DNA of 64,000 nucleotides from Atriophallophorus winterbourni (GCA_013407085.1 JACCGJ010001662.1:1-64000), one strand, 5' to 3'; counted from the first letter of the stretch, positions 41,571-52,980 are shown. Translations and numbers: made by a program. The notes: generated by a model from the letters alone, not told the origin.

Positions 41571-42000
41571 ATTCTATTTTGCGTTTTTTTTTCCCACTTC
41601 AAATGTGAAAAATGTCAAAAAACAATCAACAAAAATCGAAGGTGGACAAATGGACAAAAAATTCCCCCAATAGTACTTTTTCTTTTTTTTCTCGGCATTT
41701 GCCGGGTGGCATTTTCATTTTACTGCTTGTGTAAATTGATCATATATGTATGAGTATATAGTTATATTTATGATATAATCATTTAAATTATATATTATAT
41801 CTGCATCAAAATTACTACCAAAGAGCTAATTACGGAGAGGACCGTTGCGTATGCGACGTTAACAGCCAACTACTAAAATGCTGCGGTGATAATGATTGTT
41901 GAATACTTGCAGACACTGAATGTGTCCTTACCGTAAGGTATAAGTTTTGTACTCACACAATAATACAACCCGAAATGCAGCATTGTAGACTCTAATGCAC
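41571..42000. other. No recognisable feature
   Basis: AT-rich 3' flank of the LINE fragment. Confidence 0.4.
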
Positions 42001-42236
42001 GGATGTGCAGTCGTGCAGCACTTTTGTGTTGTGTAGCCAACACCATGCTAAATTGATTTGCCAACGGTAATGAGCTCCATGCGAATACACGCTGGAGTCT
42101 CACTGCCATTGCTATTTTCCTTTCACATATCTTTCTAGGCCTGGGCAACCTGACAGTATCTTAGCCCAGGTGCAGTCTATAGCCGTGCGGTACTTTGTCT
42201 GGATCAGGCTTGTGATTTCATACATACATACATACC
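42001..42236 (+). repeat. SINE-like family A, near full-length with CATA tail
   Basis: ggatgtgcagtcgtgcagca to ttcatacatacatacatac, same order of blocks as the copy at 36916. Confidence 0.8.
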
Positions 42237-42279
42237 TTTGAGTAATAAAGACAGACTTTCTGGCCCAAGAGGTGGCCTA

Positions 42280-42560
42280 GGTTGCAGAATGCATACCGGA
42301 ACCGCGTAATAGTTTTGCTGCAGCGTGTATACCGCAGCGCTACAAAGCTGGTGATAGGATTACACAACAGGATATACGAGGAGAGGATTGCAAATCTGAA
42401 CCTATTTGATTTTCCGTACCGCCGTGTCAGAAGTGATTTGATTCTGCTGTTCAACAATCTGCATCCAGTGAATCACCCACTTAAACACCTGTTTAATCGG
42501 CAAGAAGCACGTCGTAGCAGATCTCATAGCTACAAGTTAACCATTCTTCATTCTAGATGA
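42280..42560 (+). pseudogene. CR1/Jockey-group LINE fragment (RT connection region)
   Basis: VYRSATKLVIGLHNRIYEER then RRVRSDLILLFNNLHPVNHP aligns with YQRATKLVSRYRNLPFTERM and RRIRSDLMLTFKILHSVNHS at 25760-26974. It ends in a stop near 42560; both ends are truncated. Confidence 0.75.
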
Positions 42561-42569
42561 AATACTGGC

Positions 42570-42790
42570 ACAATATCTAGCTTGTTTAGTATAGCCTGTA
42601 CATCTGCCTACGTGTTGAAAAGCAGAACTATATCAGCAAAGTCCAAATCAAGAGGCCTGAACCTGGCAAAAAGTGAACTCCGGAAGTACGGCTTCGTCAG
42701 CTGCATAATTCCATAATGGCATCAATTACAAAATTGAATAGTAAAGGAGAAATCGAACATGTTGGTCGGTAAACCACAGATTCCTTGTAA
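42570..42790 (-). pseudogene. LINE RT relic with motif B
   Basis: The minus strand reads CSISPLLFNFVIDAIMEL, the GCSISPLLFNF block before the catalytic aspartates, followed by broken frames. It may belong to the same relic as 44000-44330, split by the plus-strand fragment between them. Confidence 0.5.
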
Positions 42791-42794
42791 CCAA

Positions 42795-43480
42795 ACTTGG
42801 CTTTATGGGTATCAACGTTCCTCTGAGAAACTGGTTAATATGTTTCTTAAGCAATAGATATTGTTGCGTCATGATGGGCAGCAAGTATCCTCTAAAAGTG
42901 AGAGTTGTTAGTGCAGTCCCTCAGAGTTCAGTAATGGGATCTTTACTTTTCCTTATTTTCATCGATGACTTGGCATCATTAAGCGGTATGCTACATGAGA
43001 TCTACCAGTTAACTTCACAAAAAGCTATCTTTTGTCTAAAGTCGTTAAGAAGCTCGAGGTCTTTGGGTCAGAAGGGATACTTGAAATTACTGAGGTGCCG
43101 AAAGTTCGTGACTTAGATATCGAGGTTTCAGCGGACTATAAATGGGCTGATCAATGTGCAGCTGGTACACAACGCTTTAGGAGTGAACATTTTTCGCTTT
43201 CCGTCAGTTTTATCCTGTAGGTCCCCGGAGGTTTTCATACCATTATACAAATCAGTCGTGAGACCACATTTCGGGTATTGCGTTTAAGTATGGTGGCCTT
43301 ATTTAGAAAAAAGATATTGCCGAGCTTGAATGTGTCCAGCGCCTAGCTATTCGTATGACTGAGGAGAATCAAGTAGGTCGTGTGCAGGATGATTTCTGAG
43401 ATTAAATCTTTTCTCACTGAAATAGGCTTCTGCGCGGGGACCTGATTGAAACCTTCAAAATCATGACAGGTTTCAGTGTT
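42795..43480 (+). pseudogene. CR1-like LINE relic with internal deletion
   Basis: NRYCCVMMGSKYPLKVRVVS then AVPQSSVMGSLLFLIFIDDL is a decayed motif B. The FADD block is missing. After a frameshift come VRDLDIEVSADYKWADQCAA and RSPEVFIPLYKSVVRPHFGY, which belong to the family of the 53-63 kb LINEs. Many stops. Confidence 0.7.
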
Positions 43481-43504
43481 GTTCATCCAAGTGATGTGCA
43501 TGCT

Positions 43505-43735
43505 ACTGTGCCAAGTATTATATTATTATTATTATATTTGCACAATCTGATACAGATATAGTGCCGTTCAACATAAACAATGAGATGTACAAAGCGAGAA
43601 GGGGGGTACAAAGCGTTGTCATCGGCATCGTCGAACGTAGGCATGATACTACCCGGTTGCCTACACCGAAGTACCAAGTGCCAAGTGTGGGTACTCGAGT
43701 CCGCCCATTAAAACTGGCCAAGCGACAGTGTTAAA
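43505..43735 (-). repeat. Possible 3' end of an unknown retroelement with AAT-type tail
   Basis: On the minus strand a moderately GC-rich stretch ends in tandem aataataataatat (complement of 43517-43540), like a retroelement tail. No second copy in the window. Confidence 0.25.
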
Positions 43736-43999
43736 CATGACACTTCGATCTAATGAATCAAATGTCACGTTAGAATCTAAAAATGGCTACTTTTGGCTAC
43801 CGACAAGTATGCTACAGTTATATGATCTGTCGAAGAGTAAAAATGTGGTCGACACAGCCTCCATCAAGAAGGAACTAAGCTTAATTATCTGAAAGCTGCA
43901 ATTATTATGCGATGTTAATAGTCGAAGGTATATTAACGGTAATAATTTCGTTATGACAGCTGTTAAACTTATCCTCATATGATTAGAGCAAGAACTTCA

Positions 44000-44330
44000 A
44001 ACACCTTTTTAATATCGATATGATAACCAATTCTCCCCAACTCTGGAAAATAGATTCTGACAACAACATTTCACACAGAATGTACTGAATAGAATTTTGC
44101 CACGTTCCTTAAACAAAGCAGGTGGTATGGCATCAGAGCCGGCAGCTTTGAATCTCTTCATATATTCGAAACATATTCCAATTTCTAAATCACTAAAGGG
44201 ATCTACGCTAATAGGCCAATGTTCATTCTATATCAAACGAGGCAATAAATCCGTTGCAGGTAGCCAGCTAAACTGTTCTGGAAAATGTTCGGCCAAGCGT
44301 AATAGGCGGTGAGTACCGTTTGATTCAGCG
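44000..44330 (-). pseudogene. LINE RT N-terminal relic
   Basis: The minus strand reads PISVDPFSDLEIGICFEYMK then RFKAAGSDAIPPALFKERGK, the 'K-aaGpDgIpPe' entry block of LINE RTs. Upstream and downstream frames are lost. Confidence 0.55.
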
Positions 44331-44824
44331 ATAGTTTAACTCACTCCTTTGTTTCTGAAACAAGTTGACTGAATAAGTTGGAAGAGTTTGCACACCTTGT
44401 CGGCGTTATTTTCGAAGTTCCATTTGTTCGACTTTATTTAGTCACCACTTTTCTCTGTTTAGTCCCGAGTTCCGTTTAAGTTCAGACCTTATGCGCCAGT
44501 TGGTACGGATAATGAAGAACTGTAGTTGGGCGCAGTGAAATTCAGTGTGGCTTTTCATGACGTATGAAATCATTAGCCTGTATCAAGGCAGCGTCGCACA
44601 GATAGAAGCTGCTTCGGGCAAATGGAGCTCGTTAGCCTGGAGGGCATTTCATCTAAGGGAAAGAAAACCCTGATTTTAAACCTCCGCTGCTTTGCGGGAT
44701 ACCCAATCTCGGGAAAGGCTTCGGGAGAAAAATCTGAGGAAAAATCTGGAGCAGAGTCTCGTAGACGGTTAGTTCGTGCACACCACCTCTTTCTGTCAAC
44801 TCCCTGCTGCCTTGCAGGTCGCAC

Positions 44825-46168
44825 TTGGTTGTGCAAAGGCTAGAGAAGTTGACTCGAACAAACGCCGAGTGGTGCTGGGGACGCTGCTTTGTACCCAAAT
44901 TCCCAAGACACTTCATGAATCACGAATTATTACAACCTATCGCTAATGCTACGGCGTTCCCGGTACGCGACGCACCTCATGCTCTCCCAGCGGCTGGGGT
45001 GAAAAGCAAGCAAGTTGGGTCCCTTAATACCCGCTCCCCGTTGTTTATCTCATGTTGGAATGTTAGAACGCTCCTCGATCCCGGTAACCAATGCATCACG
45101 ATGCGCAGTCTCTGCGACTATGGCGTGAGTATAGGCTGCTTGTCGGAGGTAAGAATCCCGGGAACTGGCTGCATTCGTATCAAGATTCCAGGAAGAGACA
45201 TCTCCTACTGGTTGTATCACAGTGGACCCACTGACAACTCCGGGCTACACGGCGTTGCGATTGCGCATGATGCGAAGGCCCAAAATGCCCTAACGTTGTG
45301 GGAAGCCATTTCACCACGAATTTTGGTTATGCGTTTCCGTCGAAAACCGGTCAACCTGAGTGTTTTGTCTGTTTACGCGCCTACCATGCCCACTGACGAT
45401 GCATCCAAGGACGCATTTTATGAAGAATTACAAAAGGCCGTAGATAAAATCCATAGGCGCGACATGCTGATCATTGCTGGTGACTGGAATGCCCGTACAG
45501 ACGAACCGGACGCTACTACACAGCGGATTATCGGCAAGTTCAGTCTCGGAACACGTTGCGAAAATGGTGAGCGCATGCTTAATTTCGCCAGCTTTAACCG
45601 TCTGACAGTGACGAACACGCGCTTTCAGCATTCTAGGAGACACTTGTCAACATGGTATTCTAACGACGGACGCACTGCACACCAGTAGGATCATATTTTG
45701 GTCCGCTCGCGCTGGAACTCATCTGTTGAGGACTGTAGGGCTTATCGTGGTGCGGAGACTGGCAACGCCAGCGGTACAGATCACGTCCTGCTACGCGCGA
45801 GAATCAAAATTCACCTCAGCTCTCGTCCGAGGCCCCGCCCCACTAAACGAATTAATACAGCGGCTTTGAACGACAGTGAAAAGTGTCTCGCTCTATCCAA
45901 TTATCTCGCCTCCGAGCTAACTAACTTTGAGGTTTCGGACGAATCCAATGCTTCAGTCGACTCTCAATGGAATCATCTGAAATCAGCGCTACAACGAGCC
46001 TCAATAGCGGAGCTCGGGATGACTTCCCGAAAACGGAAAGACTGGCTATCCGAGGAAACCCTGAAGTTATCTGGCAAAGCTCGCGAAGCGCGATTGTCGG
46101 GATCGTCAGCGCACCGCAGCCTCAGACGACAAGCCACGCGTTCTGCCAGGCACGATCGCAACACGTAT
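44825..46168 (+). pseudogene. LINE AP-endonuclease half of ORF2
   Basis: Frame opens upstream of FISCWNVRTLLDPGNQ (about residue 77) and holds GCLSEVRIPGTGC, NLSVLSVYAPTMPT, DMLIIAGDWNARTDEPD and FQHSRRHLSTWYSNDGR. The TAG at 45686 comes next, then in the same frame DHILVRSRW and GTDHVLLRARIKIHL, the end of the endonuclease. It runs into the insertion site at 46168 (SARHDRNTY). The start codon used is uncertain. The product would be cut before the last catalytic Asp-His pair. Confidence 0.85.
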
Positions 46169-46291
46169 GAATGAATGAATGAATGGATGCACAAGTATAT
46201 GAGTATGAAAGCACAAGCCTGATCCAGGCAAAGTGCCGTACAGTCAGAGACTGCACGTGGGCTGAGATACTGTCAAGTTGCCCAGGCTTAG
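46169..46291 (-). repeat. SINE-like family A inserted in the LINE, with 8 bp target duplication
   Basis: The 123 bp insert is flanked by acacgtat (46161-46168 and 46292-46299). Read on the minus strand it starts at ctaagcctgggcaacttgac and ends in tandem attc repeats (gaatgaatgaatg on plus), so it is 5'-truncated with a 3' simple tail, as left by target-primed insertion. Confidence 0.9.
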
Positions 46292-46320
46292 ACACGTATT
46301 GGGAATGATTAGCTACAGAA

Positions 46321-48132
46321 ATGGAGAATGCTTCGAGTAACGGCCAATTTGGCTCACTCTTCCGCCTAATCCGTATTTCTTCGGGCCGACGAAATTCGAC
46401 CGAACACCCACTTTGCGATTTGAGCGGCTCACCGCTTTGCGAACCGGACAAGAAAGTGGAACGCTGGGCTGAGCATTTCAGCATGTTGCTAAATCGGCCG
46501 GCGCCACTGACGGCACTACCAACGGCTGTAGCGAGCGAGACATATAATGTTTCCTGCGATCACCCAACGCGCGACGAAATCATCCGAGCCATCGGCCGTT
46601 TAAGGAACAACAAGTCCCCTGGCGAAGACGGCGTCCCCCCTGAGGTGTACAAGGCCTGCTCTTCCGTTTTGATTGAACCACTGCATGATTTGTATCGTAA
46701 GATATGGGAACTAAAGGAGCTTCCACGCGACTGGGGCACTTCACTCTTGATCCCCATCTTGAAGAAAGGTAATGCATCATTGTGCGACAACTACCGTGGC
46801 ATCAGTCTTATCGACATCGCCGCGAAGGTTTTTGCAGTGATTCTCTTATGCCGCTTTACGGAAGAGAGGGATATACGTACACGAGTCAACCAAGGCGGTT
46901 TTCGTCGAGGTCGGGGATGCGTCGACCAGCTGTTCACATTGCGTCGGATTCTTGAACATCGTTACCGCTATCAGCAGGCAACAACCGCTTGTTTCATCGA
47001 CTTCGAAGCCGCCTTCGACTCCGTCGACCGAGATTCGCTGTGGAGTGTGATGCTGGCGGATGGTATGCCGGAGAAACTTGTGCGCATGATGCAAGCGTAC
47101 TATTCATTCACGCAGAGCCGCGTACGCGCATATGGAATGGTGTCCTCGACGTTCCCCATTAGGACTGGTGTCCGGCAAGGGTGTCCTTTGTCCCCTGTGC
47201 TATTCAATTTCGCGATCGATTGGACAATGAAGCAGGCGCTTTCAGATTACGCCGGTGTGATACTGAGTCCGAGCGTTTCGATTGCCGATTTGGAGTATGC
47301 CGACGACATCGTAATCTTGGGGGATGATCCTGAAACGCTTCAGACGACCCTGGAACGCCTCAGCTCATTTGCTTCTATGCTGGGGCTACGAATCAACACG
47401 CGCAAAACTAAGTATTTTACCACCGCCACTAGACCTCATCTGCCTCTCAAGATTGGTGGCGAGAACTTGGAGATGGTGAACACTTTTCGTTACCTTGGTT
47501 CGTGCGTGCTACCGTCAGGCCAAGCCAGGGATGAGATACCGACCCGTGTACAAGCTGCTCGCACGGCGTTTTCGCGACTACGTTGGGTTCTATTTAGCCG
47601 TAGAGAAATCAGCCGACGTACAAAGCTGCGCGTCTACAGAGCGGCGATTCGCCCAGTTCTCACTTATGGATGCGAGACGTGGCCTGTGCGGGTGGAGGAT
47701 ATGCGGAAACTAGAGGTTTTCGACCACTGGTGTCTCCGACGCATCCTCAATGTTCGATGGGATGAGCGGGTAACGAATGACGAGGTTCGCCACCGTTGTT
47801 TTGATATCCCTCGCCTGAGTTCGATATTGCGGCAACACCGACTGAGATGGTTTGGCCACATCCTGAGACGCTCGGACGCTGAACTAACCAGGATGACACT
47901 ATCGCCGACACCCTGCGCAGAATGGCGTTGTCGTAGCGGAGGACAAGTGAAGACTTGGCTCGCCACCGTGAGATCGGACGTTGAGCTGCTTGGTCTACGA
48001 TCGGTTTACGGATGGCGCACGTGGGACCGGACCTGGCTTACAATCTGCGCGGATCTCGCTTCTAACCGCCGAGCGTGGGCGGCTGCAATCCGTGATGTCA
48101 ATGAAGCCGACTCATCCTCCAGAAGGAGATAG
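46321..48132 (+). pseudogene. LINE reverse transcriptase half of ORF2, open for 603 codons
   Basis: RT blocks in order: NNKSPGEDGVPPEVYK, NYRGISLIDIAAKVF, NQGGFRRGRGCVDQL, FIDFEAAFDSVDRDSLW (motif A), RTGVRQGCPLSPVLFNFAID (motif B), LEYADDIVIL (motif C, ADD intact), FRYLGSCVLPSG, LTYGCETWPVRVEDMRKLEV, RRILNVRWDERVTNDEVRHR and LRWFGHILRRSD. C-terminal Arg-rich end SSSRRR. No break is visible here, but it is cut off from its endonuclease by the insertion and stops upstream. GC content is well above the flanks. Confidence 0.88.
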
Positions 48133-48147
48133 TCGCACTAAAGTAAA

Positions 48148-48207
48148 GTAAAGTAAGCTGCACGTAGGATAAGATACTGTAAGGTTGCCAAGGCCTAGAC
48201 AGATATG
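48148..48207 (-). repeat. SINE-like family A, short fragment at the LINE 3' end
   Basis: gctgcacgtaggataagata to aggcctagacagatatga directly after the LINE tail. Confidence 0.6.
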
Positions 48208-48454
48208 AATTGAAACCTTGGGGCTGATAGTGTGCTCCTGCAGACTGATGCTGCGGCGTCCCGCGTAATCTCCGCTATCGTGTTCAATCGTTGACCGACA
48301 ATTGTACACAGCAACTGGGACTGTGTTACTCAAGGTGGTCATATATTTTTGGAATATAAGTGAGAGGATTTTTCGACTTCAATTCGATTCTCATTCGAAG
48401 AGTTAGCGCCAGAAAACTTTAACACGAATAAACATTGCGCTATATGCAATCCTT

Positions 48455-48625
48455 AATTACTTCTGTGATGTACAGCTACCACCGTGCTAAATTGATTTTC
48501 AAACGATAGTGAGCTGCATGCAAAAACAAACTGGAATCTCAGTATTATTTTAATCCCATTTTCATTCTCATATCTATCTAGGCCTGGGCGAACGGACAGT
48601 ATCCCAACCCAACCTCTCAGTCTTT
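48455..48625 (+). repeat. SINE-like family A, diverged middle part
   Basis: accaccgtgctaaattgatt, gatagtgagctgcatg and tatctatctaggcctgggcg are recognisable with many changes; both ends are missing. Confidence 0.6.
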
Positions 48626-49020
48626 ACATAAATTTTTGACTTACTAGTACTTACCATAATTAACTGATTGCTGTGCAACGTCATAATTCTTCCGTAATTG
48701 TTTTTCTTGACGCAAAAGTTTCGGTATTTCCTTATCGAACTATGGTAGACGAAAGCTTGGTGAATGAAGCACTAATGATACGGCAGCCGCAAGGCTCATA
48801 ATGTCAAAAAGAGACGCGAACACATTTTATTCACATCTAAATCGTTTGACAAAGACCGATCAAAGTTACTGTCCCGCTTCAGTAAATCCATTATGTGCAA
48901 GTGCCAATAATTTCTTTTGTCTTACCAACAGTAGAGGAGGTGGACCATGCATGTAAACCAAAGGTAAGCATAGTCGCTGGGGCCAGTCAAAACATCAACA
49001 AGCTTTTGTACAAATTTATC
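48626..49020. other. No recognisable feature
   Basis: AT-rich spacer before the next LINE fragment. Confidence 0.4.
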
Positions 49021-49024
49021 AACA

Positions 49025-49915
49025 ATAAACGAGGGGATTAGACTGGTAAACGACCTGGCAGCGTACTTGAGTTCACGCTGCTTCCTGTTTGCTGATGATG
49101 TTAAGATCCTAGGAACCGACAGTAGAGATACGCTTATCTCTGATTTAGAAAAAGTAATCGAGTGGACAAAGACCTGGGACTTGCCACTAAACCTGGGGAA
49201 GAGCTGTCGTCTGACGACTGATTTAGCGACAACCCAACTAGAAGTTGGAGAAGGAACTATCAGAATAGCGGCTGCTCAGAAAGTGAAGGATCTTGGCATT
49301 ACTATAACAGGCGATTTTAAATGGGCTACTCAATGTGCCGAAGCTGCAAACAAGGCTCGCAGAGAATTGTTCAGACTTCGCTCAGCGTTATCTTGCCGAA
49401 AACCTTCAATCTTCATCCCCTTATACAAAGTAGTCGTGCGGCCTCACTTGGAGTACTGCGTTCAATCCTGGGCACCGTACTTAAAAAAGGATATAGCATG
49501 TCTCGAAAGGGTCCAGCGCCTTGCGACTAGGATGGTTGAGGGTCAGGCAGGTAAAACCTATGAGGCTAGACTCAAGGACCTCGGTTTGTTCTTACTAAAG
49601 AGACGGCGGCTGCGAGGTGACCTAATAGAAGCCTTCAAGATTCTTAAGGGTCTTACTGGTGATAATATTACTGAAATCCTTAAACTTGCTCCTAAAGCAG
49701 CTACAAGGGGTAATTCCATGAAACTTATCAAGAGTTGGCCCAGGTTGCTGGCACGTGAGCACTTTTTCAGCAACCGTGTGGTCAATTTCTGGAACAAGCT
49801 CCCAGATTTTATAGTAAGCCTCCCAAATATGTTGAGCTTTAAAAGGGAATAAGACGTTAAATGGTCTATCATTTTTCCGCACATTGTCTAATAAAAAACT
49901 TTATAAAGAAAAACA
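49025..49915 (+). pseudogene. 5'-truncated CR1-like LINE (RT motif C to end)
   Basis: Begins near LVNDLAAYLSS, then CFLFADDVKILG (motif C), WDLPLNLGKS, VKDLGITITGDFKWATQCAE, RRELFRLRSALSCRKPSIFI, LYKVVVRPHLEYCVQSWAPY, RLATRMVEGQAGKTYEARLK, RRRLRGDLIEAFKILKGL and FSNRVVNFWNKLPDFI; stop at 49850-49852. The open stretch has no stop in over 260 codons, so truncation rather than decay silenced it. The 3' flank ends in an A-rich run (49890-49921). Confidence 0.87.
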
Positions 49916-49937
49916 AAAAAACGTATTTTTACATTTT

Positions 49938-50045
49938 TATCATATCTGTCTAGGCCTGCACAACCTGACAGCAAATTAGCCCACATGCAGTCTATGACTG
50001 TGTTTCACTTCACCTCGAATAGGCTAGTAATTTCATACACCACAC
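49938..50045 (+). repeat. SINE-like family A, 3' half
   Basis: tcatatctgtctaggcctgc through tgcagtctatgactgtg to atttcatacaccacaca. Confidence 0.65.
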
Positions 50046-50079
50046 ATTGTTCACGCATATTATTGCATTGTTTCCTGAA

Positions 50080-50275
50080 TAGCTGACCTCTCACCGTGCT
50101 GGTGAAGAGATACCCTACCTTACTATCCAGATATTCGGAATCAAAAACGTGTGAAAAGTACGAACTGTATACTTGATATCGAAGTGCCGGGTGCTCAACC
50201 GCTTACCGTCGAAGGAAATCTGGGCGCGTGATTGGCTTTTAGCCACCTTCAGCCCTGTGCAACTTGAACTTGGTA
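50080..50275 (+). repeat. CR1-like LINE 3' UTR fragment
   Basis: Plus-strand counterpart of 61543-61716: the conserved hairpin ctctcaccgtgctggtgaag (50087-50106), then cggaatcaaaaacgtgtgaa, gtgccgggtgctcaaccgct and the tail gcaacttgaacttgg. A 5'-truncated insertion without coding sequence. Confidence 0.7.
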
Positions 50276-50715
50276 TCACTTCACTTATCATAGGTTCCAC
50301 GACGGCATCAAAGGAAGCGGCAAATGTTTTATGATTACATTATATGCCAAATTTCCTAAAAACACCCTCTAATTTCCTCCTATGTTGTTAACCTTATCAC
50401 CTAAAACTTCATGTATTATGTTTTTTGCTAACAGAGTTCGAGAAAAATCATGCAACTTCGAATCAATTTCTCACCCGGTATCGACCATATCACGCGAAAA
50501 CATTGTGCGCAGTTGCGAACCAACTTTGCGAACCGCTCGCGGTATATTTACAAAGATTGATGGATAAACCTGAAGTCCCTACGGATTGAAAGGAAGGTAT
50601 CATCACTAACATTTTCGGTAAACGTTATCTCCACTACAAATTTTGGCTAGGCTAAAAAGGGGTGTGGCATTGAAATAAAAAGTCTATCTAACTACTTTTA
50701 ATTAAGACCATTCGT

Positions 50716-50850
50716 CAGTGAGCTAGTGGTGTATTGGTCATGTGCTTCGCCTAAGTGTCCTGAGGTCGCAGGTTCGAGTCTCGGTGGCGGCATTATTTTC
50801 TGAAAATTATTCGTCATCGGATTGAAGACACATCATTCTTTCCAAATAGG
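50716..50850 (+). repeat. tRNA-derived SINE (family B)
   Basis: A-box-like tgagctagtggtgtattgg (50719-50737) and B box ggttcgagtct (50771-50781), with ggtggcgg as the end of the tRNA part, then a body ending catcggattgaagacacatc. The acceptor arm does not pair fully, so it is not a tRNA gene. The second copy is at 52108-52256. Confidence 0.65.
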
Positions 50851-50916
50851 ATTTTTTTTAACTTTTACCTCTTTTATCTTAATTTTGATTTCTTCCAAAG
50901 CAATCTCCCTCTCTCA

Positions 50917-51147
50917 TTTTATCCGCTCACTTGATTTTCGTTTCATTTCCATTTCGTTGAGTTTTGCATTTGCTGGTTCAGCGAAACGGTGCACGAATGG
51001 TTGCAGAGATTGAGAAAAGGAACTGTGGGGAGAGTCATTAGTTAGATTGTCATTAGGAAACGTATCAAAAAATGGATCCAGCTCATTTGAGCTGGAACTA
51101 TCCTTGAGCACTGCATCCGCTATTGCTTGTAGTTTGTTAGTAGGCAT
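50917..51147 (-). CDS. Possible first exon of an unrecognised gene
   Basis: ATG at 51147 opens MPTNKLQAIADAVLKD, then an acidic and Ser-rich stretch (ELDPFFDTFPNDNLTND) and a basic helix (KLNEMEMKRKS). A good donor-like gtgagc lies at about 50932. If unspliced, the frame meets a TGA at 50914-50916 and the same frame then reads EREIALEEIKIKIKE. It looks like coding sequence of a helical protein, but no other exon was identified and it may be a remnant. Confidence 0.35.
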
Positions 51148-51239
51148 TTATTTTATTTATTTATTTATTTTTATTAACAATTATCAGCCAGTGGTTTGTT
51201 TGAACTTCTGTCGCTTTGGACAAAATTGAAATTGAGATA

Positions 51240-52107
51240 ATACAATACAATACAATACAATTATATTTAGAGCAGGAGTACAAAAGTTCCATTTAAGCTC
51301 TTTCTTGAACCGGCATAACTACCAACGCCTCGGGTATCCTGGGAGGTGGATTCGTTTCTCAAAGCAGTCGTCTTTGGCGAACCAGAGAAATTGATCGGTG
51401 CTGTTCTTGAACAGAGATAGACTTGGCGCTTCAACAACCTTGGCCGGAAGTGAGTTCCAAGTGCCGACAACACGTTGTGAAAATCTGTACCAGTGCGACA
51501 GACGATTCGTCCGTTGGACGAGCAACCGAAATTTGTGGCCCTTTGTGCGATGGTCAGAGATAACTACAAAAAGCGATCTGAGGCCAGGAAGCTCGTTCCG
51601 GCAAACAATCCGATAGAGGAGTATCATGTCACCACGAACCCTGCGGTAGGCTAGTGAGAAAATATTCAATTTCAGACATCGCTCTGCGTATGGTAGCTTG
51701 CAGATACTGGTGCAGAATCTCGTCGCAAGTCGTTGAACTTTTTCTAGAAGTCGCTCTTCGGCTGCGGTGCAGGGAAACGCCGCTACAACACCGTATTCTA
51801 GGAGTGGTCGAACGTAAGTGCTAAAAAGTATTTTTGTCATAGGAATAGACCAATCAGCAAACGTTCTTCTTAGGGCCCACAAGCATCGCAAGGCCTTTGA
51901 TCGTGCTTGAGCAGTGTTTGCTGCGGTCTTCAAGCTGGAAGTCACAATCGTGCCTAGATCTCTGGTCTCCGTACAGCTCTCAATCTTCATGTCATCGATG
52001 TAATAATCAAAGGGGTCCAGAACGCCTACCGTCAAATGTTTCGTTTTGGTAGCATTCAGCGGAAGATCGTTGACTGATGAAGGGATATAGAAGTTAGACA
52101 ACGCTAT
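51240..52107 (-). pseudogene. 5'-truncated CR1-like LINE, different family
   Basis: The open frame 52101-51319 starts after motif C: SVNDLPLNATKTKHL, ETRDLGTIVTSSLKTAANTA, STYVRPLLEYGVVAAFPC, KVQRLATRFCTSICKLPYAE, RRVRGDMILLYRIVCRNELP and RVVGTWNSLPAKVVEAPSLS. The 3' end carries a ttgta tandem tail (complement of 51241-51262). It abuts SINE family B at 52108. No stop within 260 codons. Confidence 0.87.
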
Positions 52108-52256
52108 TTTGGAAGAAATGATGTGTCTTAAATCCGATGGCGAATTATTAATAATTAATAATTAAATAATAATTATTAATAATTTCGCCACCGGGACTCG
52201 AACCTGGACCTCACGACTGCAAGGGTAGTGGTTTTAACTTCTACCAACATTTTCAA
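52108..52256 (-). repeat. tRNA-derived SINE (family B), second copy
   Basis: On the minus strand: A-box-like tggtagaag, B box ggttcgagtcc (complement of 52194-52204), ggtggcg, an AT-rich palindromic insertion (52145-52185), then the shared body end catcggatttaagacacatc. Confidence 0.6.
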
Positions 52257-52604
52257 GGGTGGAAGCCATTGTGTTCCTGCCACCACCTGGCCACGATGTT
52301 ATTCTGGCAGTTTTGAGCCAGCGAAATTGTGAAATTTGAATCCATAATCTTCTCATGCAACAACGTCTCCAAAACAGTAACGATATCTGGCTTGCTAGAA
52401 GCCACTGCAATACTCAGTTGAAAACGCTTTTTCCACGCTCCTCGCTTTAAAAATAATTTAAATTGAATTCAAATAAGAAAATAACATATTTTGGGTTGTA
52501 TTCGGCAAAAAAATATTCACGTTACTCAGGTGTGTAATCAGCCTTCGCAACACAACTATCTTTATTGACCGTATTTCAAATGTTTGCAAGGTCATACAAC
52601 AAAC
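52257..52604. other. No recognisable feature
   Basis: AT-rich spacer before the first full CR1-like LINE. Confidence 0.4.
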
Positions 52605-52980
52605 GTTCAAGTTCAGTTCAGTTCAGTTCAGTTCAGTTTGCACAGGACAGTATGTGGCTAACAAGCCAATCGAGCGTCCAGAATTTCTTTCGGTGGAAAG
52701 CTGCAGAGAAGCACCCACCACTGCCAAAACGTATATTCTTTTTGTCTGTTTGAAATCTTCGCCGATCGCGAAGCCAAGAGATTATCCGGGTTGAACTTAG
52801 GAAGCACCGCGTTATAGCCGATGCTGGAAAAAGAAAAAGCAGTTTCTCTTCACCAGCACGGTGAGAGGTTAGCTGAAGTAGCATTGTGTATAATAAAAAT
52901 TAAAAAACACACAGAACTCTAGCCCTCAGTATATTTACGGGATAACGCTAAAAAATGAAAAACCTAAGCTTGTAAAGCAA

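Larger units (their letters stand above)
44570..48147 (+). mobile_element. Nearly full-length APE-type LINE split by a SINE-like insertion
   Basis: GC-richer 5' region from about 44570, an endonuclease-RT frame 44825-48132, and a tail of repeated taaag (48137-48150 region). It is broken by a TAG at 45686-45688, the insertion at 46169-46291, and a TGA at 46306-46308. The RT half is fully open. The 5' limit is an estimate. Confidence 0.85.

Noticed and set aside
50716..50800. tRNA gene
   Set aside because: A and B boxes are present but the acceptor and anticodon arms do not pair well, and a second copy shares a non-tRNA body, so it is a SINE.
51150..51262. Tandem ttta and aatac runs as satellite arrays
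   Set aside because: They are short; the second is the 3' tail of the LINE at 51240-52107 and the first a simple AT-rich microsatellite.
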